A stretch of 64,000 nucleotides of DNA, taken from NCBI GenBank assembly GCA_964390725.1, contig CAYMIW010000002.1:118486-182485 (forward strand). Reading direction: 5' to 3'. Position 1 is the first letter of the stretch; every line of letters begins with the position of its first letter. The translations under genes were made by a program, and so were the position numbers. This DNA comes from JAABTH01 sp964390725 (GTDB lineage: Bacteria; Bacillota; Dethiobacteria; DTU022). The notes below the pieces were generated by a model. That model saw only the letters and a list, made by a program, of their open reading frames with translations, ran no database searches and was not told the origin of the DNA. This document shows, in pieces, positions 17,300 to 25,085 of this stretch.

Positions 17300-17332
17300 A
17301 AGGGGCTGTTTCCAGCGAAGCAGCCCCTTACC
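17300..17332 (+). terminator. Terminator of the second TRAP operon
   Basis: AAGGGGCTG (17300-17308) pairs with CAGCCCCTT (17321-17329). The downstream T content is low. Confidence 0.65.
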
Positions 17333-17427
17333 TGTTATCTGTATATTCCTTTGTTTGGTTGAAAATTATTTGTGGATGTGGCAATATATACAGGGTTAAG
17401 AAATAGAATACGGGAGCTTAATACAGG

Positions 17428-18123
17428 ATGGTAAACTGGTTGCTTTCCAGAAAAATATTTATTATACGTACTATAGTCTTTACATTAGCTGTTATTTTTA
17501 CCCTGGCGGGCAAAGAATTTGCCACTGCGGTTTTTAATCAGTATATTTTTGGAAGCGTAAGGTTATTCCATCTGCTCTGGGCTTTGCTGATGTTTGAAAT
17601 GTTTCTTGCCCTGGTACCCGGCTTGAACCATTTTATTGGCCGCGGCAAAATATTTAGAGTAAATTATATTCACCTGAAGCATGATCTTACAGAGCTGCTA
17701 TCTTACACTAAGAAATTTGACAAACGGGCTGTGTTGGCAGCTGTAGTCTGGGCGGCAGCCCTTATCCTGATTGGGCTGTTGAGGCTGGATAGCTACTGGG
17801 TGGTCATGAGCACAATTTTATTTTATTTTCTTGATCAACTTTTTGTTAATGTCTGGTGTCCTTTTCAAAACTGGATTGTGCATAACCGCTGTTGTGCCAC
17901 CTGCCGCATCTACAGCTGGGGGTTCCCAATTATTGTGTCGCCCCTGATCTATATTAAATCGTTCTGGTCGTATTCACTGGTTGTGGTTGGGGCCTTATTG
18001 CTGTTCCAATGGGAATACCTGCATTATAAATATCCTGAAAGATTTTCAGAGCTTTCCAATGCAGCTCTGGCCTGTAAATATTGTAACGATCGCTGCAGCA
18101 AGTCGTCCTGCAGCAGTGCCTGA
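17428..18123 (+). CDS. Cys-rich multi-spanning membrane protein, function unknown
   Basis: 231 residues, about six hydrophobic segments. Two Cys clusters are notable: VWCPFQNW...HNRCCATCRIYSWG (about residues 148-172), between membrane segments, and a C-terminal tail CKYCNDRCSKSSC. The patterns suggest Fe-S, metal or disulfide chemistry at the membrane, but I cannot name the family. ATG 17428; GGGAG lies 12 nt upstream, rather far. It converges with the metalloprotease gene, the two stops being only 4 nt apart with no visible terminator between them. Confidence 0.65.
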   Translation: MVNWLLSRKIFIIRTIVFTLAVIFTLAGKEFATAVFNQYIFGSVRLFHLLWALLMFEMFLALVPGLNHFIGRGKIFRVNYIHLKHDLTELLSYTKKFDKRAVLAAVVWAAALILIGLLRLDSYWVVMSTILFYFLDQLFVNVWCPFQNWIVHNRCCATCRIYSWGFPIIVSPLIYIKSFWSYSLVVVGALLLFQWEYLHYKYPERFSELSNAALACKYCNDRCSKSSCSSA

Positions 18124-18127
18124 AAAA

Positions 18128-20623
18128 TTATCTGTCTACGGGGAAAGAATCGATTAGACCCAGGGCGTATTGCATAATTAATGTGATGTCTTTCACATCA
18201 ACGACCCCATCGCCGTTTACATCTGCACTTAATTTTTGCTCTTCGGTAAGCTCGTAAATCCCGAGTGAATAACGAGTTATTCTTACTACATCTGAGACTG
18301 TTACATTGCCGTCATTGGTGATGTCGCCCCGCTTTTGCCTGGTAAAATAAGCAGTTGCAGAGAGATCCCGGTCTATTTTAATAGATGTGTCTTGAGAAGC
18401 AATCTCCCTGCCGTCTATGATCCACTTAATAAAAATCCATCCCTCTGCTGATTCTGCTTTTATATTTACCTCGGAGTCCTTATTATATGTATGAGTACCA
18501 GGTGCCGGGTGTACGCTACCTTCTCCATTCACGGCTATTGATAATTGATGCTGGGTAACAGCCGGGGAAGGGTTGACTGGTGCGGCTGGAGGTGGTGGGG
18601 GAGTTGTGTTTGTTTCACTTCCCGATCCATTACTTCCACCGTCAGTTGTTCCGTTATTACCTGTAGAACCCGTGTTTTCTCCTGATTCACTACCTGAGTT
18701 GTCCTGGTTCTGATCAGCATCGTCTTCAATTATTTCCGGCCTGTCACTAAATACAGCATTAATCGTTAAGTTGTTATTAATACGAAGCATAATTGATGGT
18801 TCATTATGTTCTTCATCTTCGACAACCCATTTTTCCAGGATCCAGTTTTCTGCAGGATAAGCGGTTAGTTGCACATCCTCCCCGGAACTGTAATAATGAA
18901 TACCCTCGGAAGGATCTGTTGTCCCCTGGCCCTCGATTATAATAGTAACCTGGTGATCAGCAAATGAATTCTCATCACCATTATCCCCGTCACCGTTACT
19001 TTGATCGTCCGGGTGATTGTCGTCTTCTACAGGTTCATCAATTTCTGAAAATACCACTCTTGCTAATGTGTCTCTGTTGATGCTGAAAGAGGCCTGCCTG
19101 TTAAAAATCTCTTCATGATTAATTATCCATTTATCAAATTGCCAGCCATCATTGGGGGTTGCTTCCAATGTAATAGATGTTCCATCTAAATATGTATGAG
19201 TACCGGCAACAGGGCTGGTAGTTCCCTCGCCTTCGATAGATAATGTTAAATCGTAATAGACCGGTGCATTTGTTACGGTGACCACAAGTGGTTCCGATAA
19301 TGATGAAACACTATTGTTGTCAATAGAGCAGCGTGTTTGCACCCTTATACTGTGACTACCGGGGCTGCTCCAGTACTTATTGCAGTTGGCAAAAGTGCGC
19401 CAGTTGGATTCAGTATTGTCGCTAAAATAAAATTTGTATTCAAGATTATGGCTGTTTGAACAGCTGGAACCTGATGCTGTATAGTTATAAGTTGTCCCTA
19501 CTATTCCACTTGATGGGCCTTCCGGTCGGTTGGGGACGGATACATTACATGGATTAATCAGACCAGAATTTCCATAAATATAGCGTATTCCGGCTATGTC
19601 ATCCTGGTGCAGTGAGCGCTGTGTGCCCTTATACTGGTAATACATAATGGAACCGAAAGTGCTGGAATGATCCAGGCCTACCCAATGGCCAAATTCATGC
19701 AGGGCAACAGTTTGAACATCATAGATGCTGCCGCTGGTGCTCCAGTTGTATCTTGTGTTAAAACTCATATCTGCTTCCATAATTGTATTTCCGGCCACCC
19801 AGATAGATGCTATTGCCAGGGCATTATTAGTGCCCAGGTCACGCCACATTATTTCATTGGTTCCATTATAGAGAGGGCCGCCGCTTCGTGAGTGTGTTCC
19901 GCGGTAGTTAAATGCAAAGTTTGCGCCGGCATTACTCCAGGAGCCGGCAGCGGCATTGATCTCGGTTATTCTGGCACTGGAGGCATTTACATAATAGGGT
20001 ACAACAGGTGAAAGGCCGGTCCAGCGGAAAGGCAGGGTTACGAAAGCATGGTTGCTGACAAAATACGGTTCATCTTCCAGTGGATCGAGGTTGCTTTCTG
20101 CCTGGTCAGTCTCCAGTAATAAGTTTATTTCTTCCTCAAATTCTTCCAGTGGTATTCCCGAGGCGTTGTTATCAATAATGCTGAATTTCCCTTGAAAATT
20201 GCCGCACATTTCATAAAAATTATTTGATGCAGACCCGGTAAAAATTATTTTGTACCAGGGCAGTTCATTTAGAAATAAAACTACTTCTTCACCAACTCGA
20301 AACTCCGGGGTGTCAGAGACAATTTGGGTAATACCATCGACAGTACCTCCCGGAATCATTACAGTAATTATGCCTGGTTTTTCTTCCCCTTTAATCTTGC
20401 TGTCGACATTTACAGTAACGGTTGTGAATATATTACCCTGTTCTGTGTCCCACTGGCTATTAAGCTCGGCTATGGTCCCGGTTATGATAGAGTCAGACTG
20501 GTCTGTAAGTTCGTTTAACTCCAGTTTTTGCATCAGGGCCAGGGCCTGGCCCGAGAGGGTAATTATTAATAGCAAGGATAAGAAAAAGGTGAGAATTGTT
20601 TTGCTATAAATTCGTTTTATCAT
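18128..20623 (-). CDS. Secreted matrixin-like metalloprotease with beta-repeat modules and dockerin
   Basis: 831 residues. Signal peptide 1-29. An N-terminal domain (about 30-180) precedes a metzincin catalytic domain: zinc motif HEFGHWVGLDH at 309-319 and Met-turn SIMYY at 325-329. Three related modules of about 70 residues follow (near 457, 560 and 690), each with a G-x-G-(T/S)-x-x-P...G-x-H-x-Y...(E/A)-x-W-x-(F/L/I)-x-K-W pattern, resembling InlB-type B repeats. A Gly/Ser/Asn/Pro linker separates the last two. The C-terminus (about 767-831) is a type I dockerin with two calcium loops, DITNDGNVTVSDVV and DVNGDGVVDVKDIT. Likely cell-surface or scaffold-associated protein degradation. A c-di-GMP riboswitch lies upstream. 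Confidence 0.88.
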   Translation of the reverse strand: MIKRIYSKTILTFFLSLLLIITLSGQALALMQKLELNELTDQSDSIITGTIAELNSQWDTEQGNIFTTVTVNVDSKIKGEEKPGIITVMIPGGTVDGITQIVSDTPEFRVGEEVVLFLNELPWYKIIFTGSASNNFYEMCGNFQGKFSIIDNNASGIPLEEFEEEINLLLETDQAESNLDPLEDEPYFVSNHAFVTLPFRWTGLSPVVPYYVNASSARITEINAAAGSWSNAGANFAFNYRGTHSRSGGPLYNGTNEIMWRDLGTNNALAIASIWVAGNTIMEADMSFNTRYNWSTSGSIYDVQTVALHEFGHWVGLDHSSTFGSIMYYQYKGTQRSLHQDDIAGIRYIYGNSGLINPCNVSVPNRPEGPSSGIVGTTYNYTASGSSCSNSHNLEYKFYFSDNTESNWRTFANCNKYWSSPGSHSIRVQTRCSIDNNSVSSLSEPLVVTVTNAPVYYDLTLSIEGEGTTSPVAGTHTYLDGTSITLEATPNDGWQFDKWIINHEEIFNRQASFSINRDTLARVVFSEIDEPVEDDNHPDDQSNGDGDNGDENSFADHQVTIIIEGQGTTDPSEGIHYYSSGEDVQLTAYPAENWILEKWVVEDEEHNEPSIMLRINNNLTINAVFSDRPEIIEDDADQNQDNSGSESGENTGSTGNNGTTDGGSNGSGSETNTTPPPPPAAPVNPSPAVTQHQLSIAVNGEGSVHPAPGTHTYNKDSEVNIKAESAEGWIFIKWIIDGREIASQDTSIKIDRDLSATAYFTRQKRGDITNDGNVTVSDVVRITRYSLGIYELTEEQKLSADVNGDGVVDVKDITLIMQYALGLIDSFPVDR

Positions 20624-20664
20624 ATCCTTATCCGCCTTTAAATGTCCTTATAGTTTAAACTTGA

Positions 20665-20697
20665 AGTTTAAAATACCCGCCTTAATAGTGAGGCGGG
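20665..20697 (-). terminator. Expression-platform hairpin between riboswitch and protease gene
   Basis: On the minus transcript CCCGCCT pairs with AGGCGGG (forward 20691-20697 and 20676-20682), followed by TATTTTAAAC. It lies between the aptamer and the start codon, where a ligand-controlled terminator would be expected. Confidence 0.6.
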
Positions 20698-20708
20698 ACC
20701 ATTTGTTG

Positions 20709-20797
20709 TGTCTAACTGGTAGCTGGCTAGCCCTGTTGGTTATTATACAGGCCCCTTTAGCTTTGCGTCATCACCTTACAGTGACTTTGCCCTGACA
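20709..20797 (-). promoter_or_regulatory. Cyclic-di-GMP-I (GEMM-I) riboswitch
   Basis: Read on the minus strand: closing helix TGTC/GACA; conserved AGGGCAAAG; a stem CACT-GTAA-GGTG capped by a GNRA tetraloop; the invariant GACGCAAAGC; then GGGGCCTG...CAGGGCTAGCC (second helix with receptor side) and GCTACC. Order, spacing and conserved bases agree with the GEMM-I consensus. It lies in the 5' leader of the protease gene, downstream of a good promoter and upstream of a terminator-like hairpin, so c-di-GMP most probably controls the protease. Confidence 0.9.
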
Positions 20798-20808
20798 GTA
20801 TTTTCTTT

Positions 20809-20837
20809 ATTATGGCATCATTATATGTAAAAGTCAA
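20809..20837 (-). promoter_or_regulatory. SigA-type promoter of the riboswitch-protease transcript
   Basis: Minus strand TTGACT (forward 20832-20837), 17-nt spacer, CATAAT (forward 20809-20814). The start would fall just before the aptamer. Confidence 0.75.
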
Positions 20838-20926
20838 ATTTTATCATAAACGATCCTTGCTATGGTTTTTTCTTTTTTGTGCTGCCCTTCTATGTCTCAT
20901 TGCTTGCTTTGAAAAAGTTGATTTAA

Positions 20927-22168
20927 CTAGCCTTTCTGCAGCAGGGCAGTTTTGGCTTTTTCTTTATCTCTTAAGCGGCCGGCAGCCTGTTTACTTAACC
21001 GGTAATATACTAAAAGGGCGCTTGTTGTTAGTATCATAACAATCAACATGGGAATGCCTGCAGCAGACCAGCTGCCGGTTCTTTCAATAACAGCACCCAT
21101 CAGTGGGGGAGCGACGAGTGTAGCACTGTTCTGGCCAACCATAACAGCTGCCATGGCAAACCCGGCCAGGGAGGGAGAAGGCACAGCGGTTGGAGCAGAA
21201 GCAAAAGTTGTGGCGGCAATATAGGCAGGAATAAAACCGATTAGAATAACATAAGGGAGGATCAGGCTGGCAGACCCTAAAGAAAAACCGATTGGGTAAA
21301 TCAATGTGGCAAAAATGCTTGCTCCAATTAAGATGACATTTCGATCTTTTATCCTGCTCAGGAACCAGCCGCAGCTGAGAGCTCCAAAGATTTTTACTAT
21401 ATAAACAACGCTGGTAAAAAAGTTAGCTCTAATTGCATCAATGAAGAATACTTCATTATAATAGACCGGAGACCAGGTGGTATAACCAATAGTGCCAAAT
21501 GTAGGACCGAATATGCCTATAGCCAGCAGCCACATGGCAGGATTCTTCAGCCCCTTTACGAAAGAGATTTCTGAATTAGCACTGTTTGCAATGGAGCTGT
21601 TTTTGTCAGCTTCGGGAGGGCAGGTGACAAAGAGGGCATACACAATGAATGAAATAATGGCCAGTATTGTTCCAAACCACCATACTCCCTGCCAGCCGAA
21701 AGAAGCCTGAATTGGAGTAGTAACGTTATATGCAATGGCGCTGCCTACAGGTAACCAGGTTGCCCATATACCCATCGGCAGACCTACCTGGTCAGGCTTA
21801 AACCAGATTGCAATAGCAGCCGGGGCAATAACTGCAATCAGTCCGAGTCCGATACCTTCGATAATCCTGCCCAGCAGGAGCATTGCTACCCCAGTGGAAA
21901 GCGAACCTACCAGTGAACCAATTACAGTACACCCCAAACCGAGGAGGCCGCTATTCTTTAAACCATATTTCCCCATAAGCAGGGCAGCAGGAAAAGCAAG
22001 GATTACACCTGCCAGGGCAAAGATCGACATCATTAAGCCGGCGGTGGTCATATCGAGCTGCATTTCCGTAATCAGGGTCTGCAGCACAGGGGGTACTTTA
22101 AACTGGTTTACAATTACGGTAACACTGGCGAGATAAACCGACCACATTACTGCCCACTGCTTTTTCAT
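20927..22168 (-). CDS. MFS transporter (CynX/NimT-like)
   Basis: 413 residues, 12 predicted membrane segments. ATG at 22168 has AAGGAG 10 nt upstream; the longer TTG start at 22192 precedes that site. N-terminal half shows LMSIFALAGVILAFPAALLMGKYGLK, the MFS loop 2-3 region, and GRIIEGIGLGLIAVIAPAAIAIWF. Overall it resembles the CynX/NimT branch, whose members move cyanate, 2-nitroimidazole or other small anions; substrate here unknown. It is followed (on its strand) by the promoter region of the protease gene. A -24/-12-like sequence lies upstream (22221-22235). Confidence 0.85.
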   Translation of the reverse strand: MKKQWAVMWSVYLASVTVIVNQFKVPPVLQTLITEMQLDMTTAGLMMSIFALAGVILAFPAALLMGKYGLKNSGLLGLGCTVIGSLVGSLSTGVAMLLLGRIIEGIGLGLIAVIAPAAIAIWFKPDQVGLPMGIWATWLPVGSAIAYNVTTPIQASFGWQGVWWFGTILAIISFIVYALFVTCPPEADKNSSIANSANSEISFVKGLKNPAMWLLAIGIFGPTFGTIGYTTWSPVYYNEVFFIDAIRANFFTSVVYIVKIFGALSCGWFLSRIKDRNVILIGASIFATLIYPIGFSLGSASLILPYVILIGFIPAYIAATTFASAPTAVPSPSLAGFAMAAVMVGQNSATLVAPPLMGAVIERTGSWSAAGIPMLIVMILTTSALLVYYRLSKQAAGRLRDKEKAKTALLQKG

Positions 22169-22220
22169 TGGGTTATTCTCCTTCAGGCTCAATTATTCCT
22201 GACTATTTGTTATAATTATT

Positions 22221-22235
22221 ACAATTGCTGTGCCA
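22221..22235 (-). promoter_or_regulatory. Possible sigma-54 promoter of the MFS gene
   Basis: Minus strand TGGCACAGCAATTGT: perfect -24 half and spacing, but GT instead of GC at -12. Start would be about 40 nt before the start codon. Weaker than the two TRAP promoters. Confidence 0.35.
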
Positions 22236-22422
22236 ACCGGTGGAAAGCAATACCTTTTAATTATAAATAACTATCATAGAAATGCAAGCGAGGTTTATAA
22301 GGCATCAAATATTTTTTTAATTTTAGATAGCTAATGGAGTATTTGTCCACATTAAGGTACAATAAATGATGTTGCAAAGTATCAGTATATCAAATCAGAG
22401 AATTCCCGGGTGGGGTATTTAT

Positions 22423-23334
22423 TTGGTTACGGAAATTCAGGTACAAACAGCTCTGAAAAAATTAAAAAGAAAAATACCATATGGATGGGATATGAATATC
22501 TACAGGGGATGTTCTCACGGTTGCTGTTACTGTTATGCTTTATATTCACACAACTATCTGGGTTGTAAAGATCAGAATGATTTTTATCATGAAATATATG
22601 TTAAGAAAAATATAGTTGATGTTTTGGAGCGGGAGCTAAGCGCCCCGGGTTGGAAACGCGATGTTATTAACCTTGGAGGAGTAACGGATAGTTACCAGCC
22701 GGCAGAGAAAAAGTATAAAATAATGCCGGAGTTATTAAAACTGTTGATTAAATATAAAACACCGGCAATAATATCAACCAAGTCAAGCCTTGTTTTACGG
22801 GACTATGATTTAATTGAAGAGTTGTCCAGGATTACTTATGTTAATATTGCTGCAACAATAACCACCGTGGATGAAGAACTGCAAAAGCTTATTGAACCCG
22901 GTGCTTCACCCTCAACAGAGCGTTTTGATGTTTTAAAAAATTTTTCCGGAACCGGTTGTTCCACCGGGTTGCATATAATGCCTATAATTCCTTTTCTGAC
23001 AGACAATGAAGATAATCTGGACAGCTTGCTGTCTAATGGCACAGGGTGCCAGGTGGATTATGTTTTACCGGGAGTTTTATATCTCAGGGGAAAAACAAGG
23101 AAGGTTTTTTTTGATTTTATCAAGGAGCATTTCCCCGATTTGCTCGACCGTTATCGAGAGCTTTATCCCAGGGGCGGAGCCGGGAAAAAATATAAAGACA
23201 GTTTATATAAAATGTTTAACTGTTTAAGAGATCATTATCGGCTTTCTAAAAGCTATATGAAACCGATGCGTGAAAAACTTGAGCAGCAGCATTTTAAACA
23301 AATTTCTATAGAGGAGATAATCAATTATGACTAA
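22423..23334 (+). CDS. SPL-family radical SAM protein
   Basis: 303 residues. TTG 22423 has GTGGGG 7 nt upstream and gives the start usual for the family (short basic segment, then IPYGWDMNIYRGC); the earlier ATG at 22366 has no ribosome site. The cluster-binding motif is CSHGCCYC (C-x3-C-x2-C) near residue 33, so a 4Fe-4S cluster and SAM radical chemistry are expected. The family resembles spore photoproduct lyase but is much broader, and no photoproduct-lyase-specific Cys is evident. The stop overlaps the next gene by 8 nt, so the two are translationally coupled and probably act together. Confidence 0.85.
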   Translation: MVTEIQVQTALKKLKRKIPYGWDMNIYRGCSHGCCYCYALYSHNYLGCKDQNDFYHEIYVKKNIVDVLERELSAPGWKRDVINLGGVTDSYQPAEKKYKIMPELLKLLIKYKTPAIISTKSSLVLRDYDLIEELSRITYVNIAATITTVDEELQKLIEPGASPSTERFDVLKNFSGTGCSTGLHIMPIIPFLTDNEDNLDSLLSNGTGCQVDYVLPGVLYLRGKTRKVFFDFIKEHFPDLLDRYRELYPRGGAGKKYKDSLYKMFNCLRDHYRLSKSYMKPMREKLEQQHFKQISIEEIINYD

Positions 23335-24808
23335 AAAAATAGTGATTATTGGCGCCGGTATTGCAGGTTTGTCCGCCGGTATACATGCCTGCCGCAATGG
23401 ATATGAGACTGTTATTTATGAAAAGCATCATTCTCCCGGCGGTTTATGTACTTCCTGGGAGCGTAATGGTTATACCATTGATGGTTGTATCCACTGGTTG
23501 GTCGGCAGCAGTACGGGAAGTCAATTCAACCGACTCTGGCGGGAAGTCTGCCCGATCGATGAAATGGAAATTATTAACCATGAAAAATTTATGACTGTTG
23601 AAGGATCCAGTGGTGAAAAACTGCATTTATATAATAACATGGATATGCTGGAATCGCACCTGGTCAGCCTCTTTCCTGGTGATAGCCAGGTGATTCAGGA
23701 GATAACCGGTGCAGCCAGAAAAATGTCCCGCATTGAATTTCCTCTTGAAAAGCCCGACGAACTGATGAAAGCCTGGGATATGATTCCCATGTTGTTAAAG
23801 ATGCTGCCCCTTTTCAAAATTATGGGGCGGTTTTCCAGGATTTCGATAGAAGAAAATATCAGCAGGATAAAAAGCCCCTTTCTCCGGGAGGCTCTTTCTT
23901 TGTTTATGCCCCGGGGATATTCCATGCTTGCTATGATCAGCACCATGGCATCCCACCATGCCGGTGATGCCGGTTTCCCCCGGGGAGGCTCGCTTCAATT
24001 TGCCCGGGCGCTTGAAAAATATTTTGTAGAACTTGGCGGGACGATAAAATATAATAATCCGGTTAGGGAGGTCCTGGTTGAAGAAGATTTTGCCGTAGGC
24101 ATAATAACGGAGGACGGCTCAATAACCAGAGGTGACCTGATTATTTCCGCAGCGGACCTTTATTCCTCAGTTAATGAACTGCTACGTGGACGTTACAGCA
24201 GCCCCCTGATAAAAGAGAGTTTTAAATCTTTACCTACATATACTTCGGTGCAGTTATCGTTCGGTATTGATAATGATCTGTCTGATGAAGAGAATAAAGT
24301 AGCGGTTAAGCTGAACAACCCAATCAACCTGGGTGGAGTGTCTAACGAATACCTTTACCTGACAAATTATTCTTTTGATCCGACCCTTGCTCCCGAAAAT
24401 AAGTGTGTTGTTACTGCAACACTCAGCTCGGGTTATGATTATTGGGCAGGATCAGCAAAGAACAGGGAGCTTTATAATGAAAGAAAAACCAAGCTGGTTG
24501 AACTGGTTATTCCGGAGCTCAATAAGAGATTCCCTGCTACCAGGGAGAAGATAAATGTTGTTGATGTTGCCACTCCATACAGCTACTATCGTTACACAAA
24601 TGTTTATAAAGGCGCATACATGTCCTGGGTGGTGCCGCCTGATGCTGGACGTTTTAAGATACCTTCCCGACTGCCCGGGTTGTCTAACTATTACCAGATA
24701 GGTCAGTGGACCAACCCCCCGGCAGGGTTGCCCGGATCGATGCTTTCAGGGCGTCAGGTGATTCAGGTAATCTGCAGTAACGATAAAAAGCCATTTCGAA
24801 AAAAGTAA
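23327..24808 (+). CDS. FAD-dependent CrtI/phytoene desaturase-like oxidoreductase
   Basis: 493 residues. GAGGAG lies 11 nt before ATG 23327. Dinucleotide-binding motif IIGAGIAGLSAGIHA at the N-terminus, then PGGLCTSWERNGYTIDGC, as in CrtI/RetSat-type flavoproteins; GGS-LQFARALEKYF and a C-terminal QWTNPPAGLPGS complete the family pattern (FAD-binding glycine-rich end). Members desaturate, isomerise or saturate polyenes or other hydrophobic substrates. No carotenoid genes are nearby, so function is open; coupling to the radical SAM gene is the main clue. Confidence 0.85.
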   Translation: MTKKIVIIGAGIAGLSAGIHACRNGYETVIYEKHHSPGGLCTSWERNGYTIDGCIHWLVGSSTGSQFNRLWREVCPIDEMEIINHEKFMTVEGSSGEKLHLYNNMDMLESHLVSLFPGDSQVIQEITGAARKMSRIEFPLEKPDELMKAWDMIPMLLKMLPLFKIMGRFSRISIEENISRIKSPFLREALSLFMPRGYSMLAMISTMASHHAGDAGFPRGGSLQFARALEKYFVELGGTIKYNNPVREVLVEEDFAVGIITEDGSITRGDLIISAADLYSSVNELLRGRYSSPLIKESFKSLPTYTSVQLSFGIDNDLSDEENKVAVKLNNPINLGGVSNEYLYLTNYSFDPTLAPENKCVVTATLSSGYDYWAGSAKNRELYNERKTKLVELVIPELNKRFPATREKINVVDVATPYSYYRYTNVYKGAYMSWVVPPDAGRFKIPSRLPGLSNYYQIGQWTNPPAGLPGSMLSGRQVIQVICSNDKKPFRKK

Positions 24809-24873
24809 CATGATCATCTTATACATGTCGGGATAAATTAATAAATACTTCAACAGTTAAGGACTGTATTTAT

Positions 24874-25038
24874 ATGATTGCCTTTTTATCTCAGGAGCCT
24901 GGGTATACTTTAATAATTAATGAAAATAAACAGGTATTAGATCCGGACATTCTATGGTATGAAAGGAAATCATTCTTCCATACCGGTTTATTTAGTTCCA
25001 GAGGACCTTATCAGTCGTTTCGGTCCCGATTATTATAG
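24874..25038 (+). CDS. Possible 54-residue ORF
   Basis: ATG 24874 to TAG 25036-25038 within a 277-base gap. The peptide (starting MIAFLSQEPGYTL) has a protein-like composition but no recognised domain, and the only ribosome-site candidate (AAGGA) is about 10-12 nt upstream. May be noise or a decayed gene. Confidence 0.2.
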   Translation: MIAFLSQEPGYTLIINENKQVLDPDILWYERKSFFHTGLFSSRGPYQSFRSRLL

Positions 25039-25085
25039 TATTGGCAGTTTTACAATGCTAATTTAAAAGCTGAAGGAGTTATGTT

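Noticed and set aside
20812..21039. 75-residue plus-strand ORF
   Set aside because: It lies antisense to the protease promoter and the end of the MFS gene, without a ribosome site.
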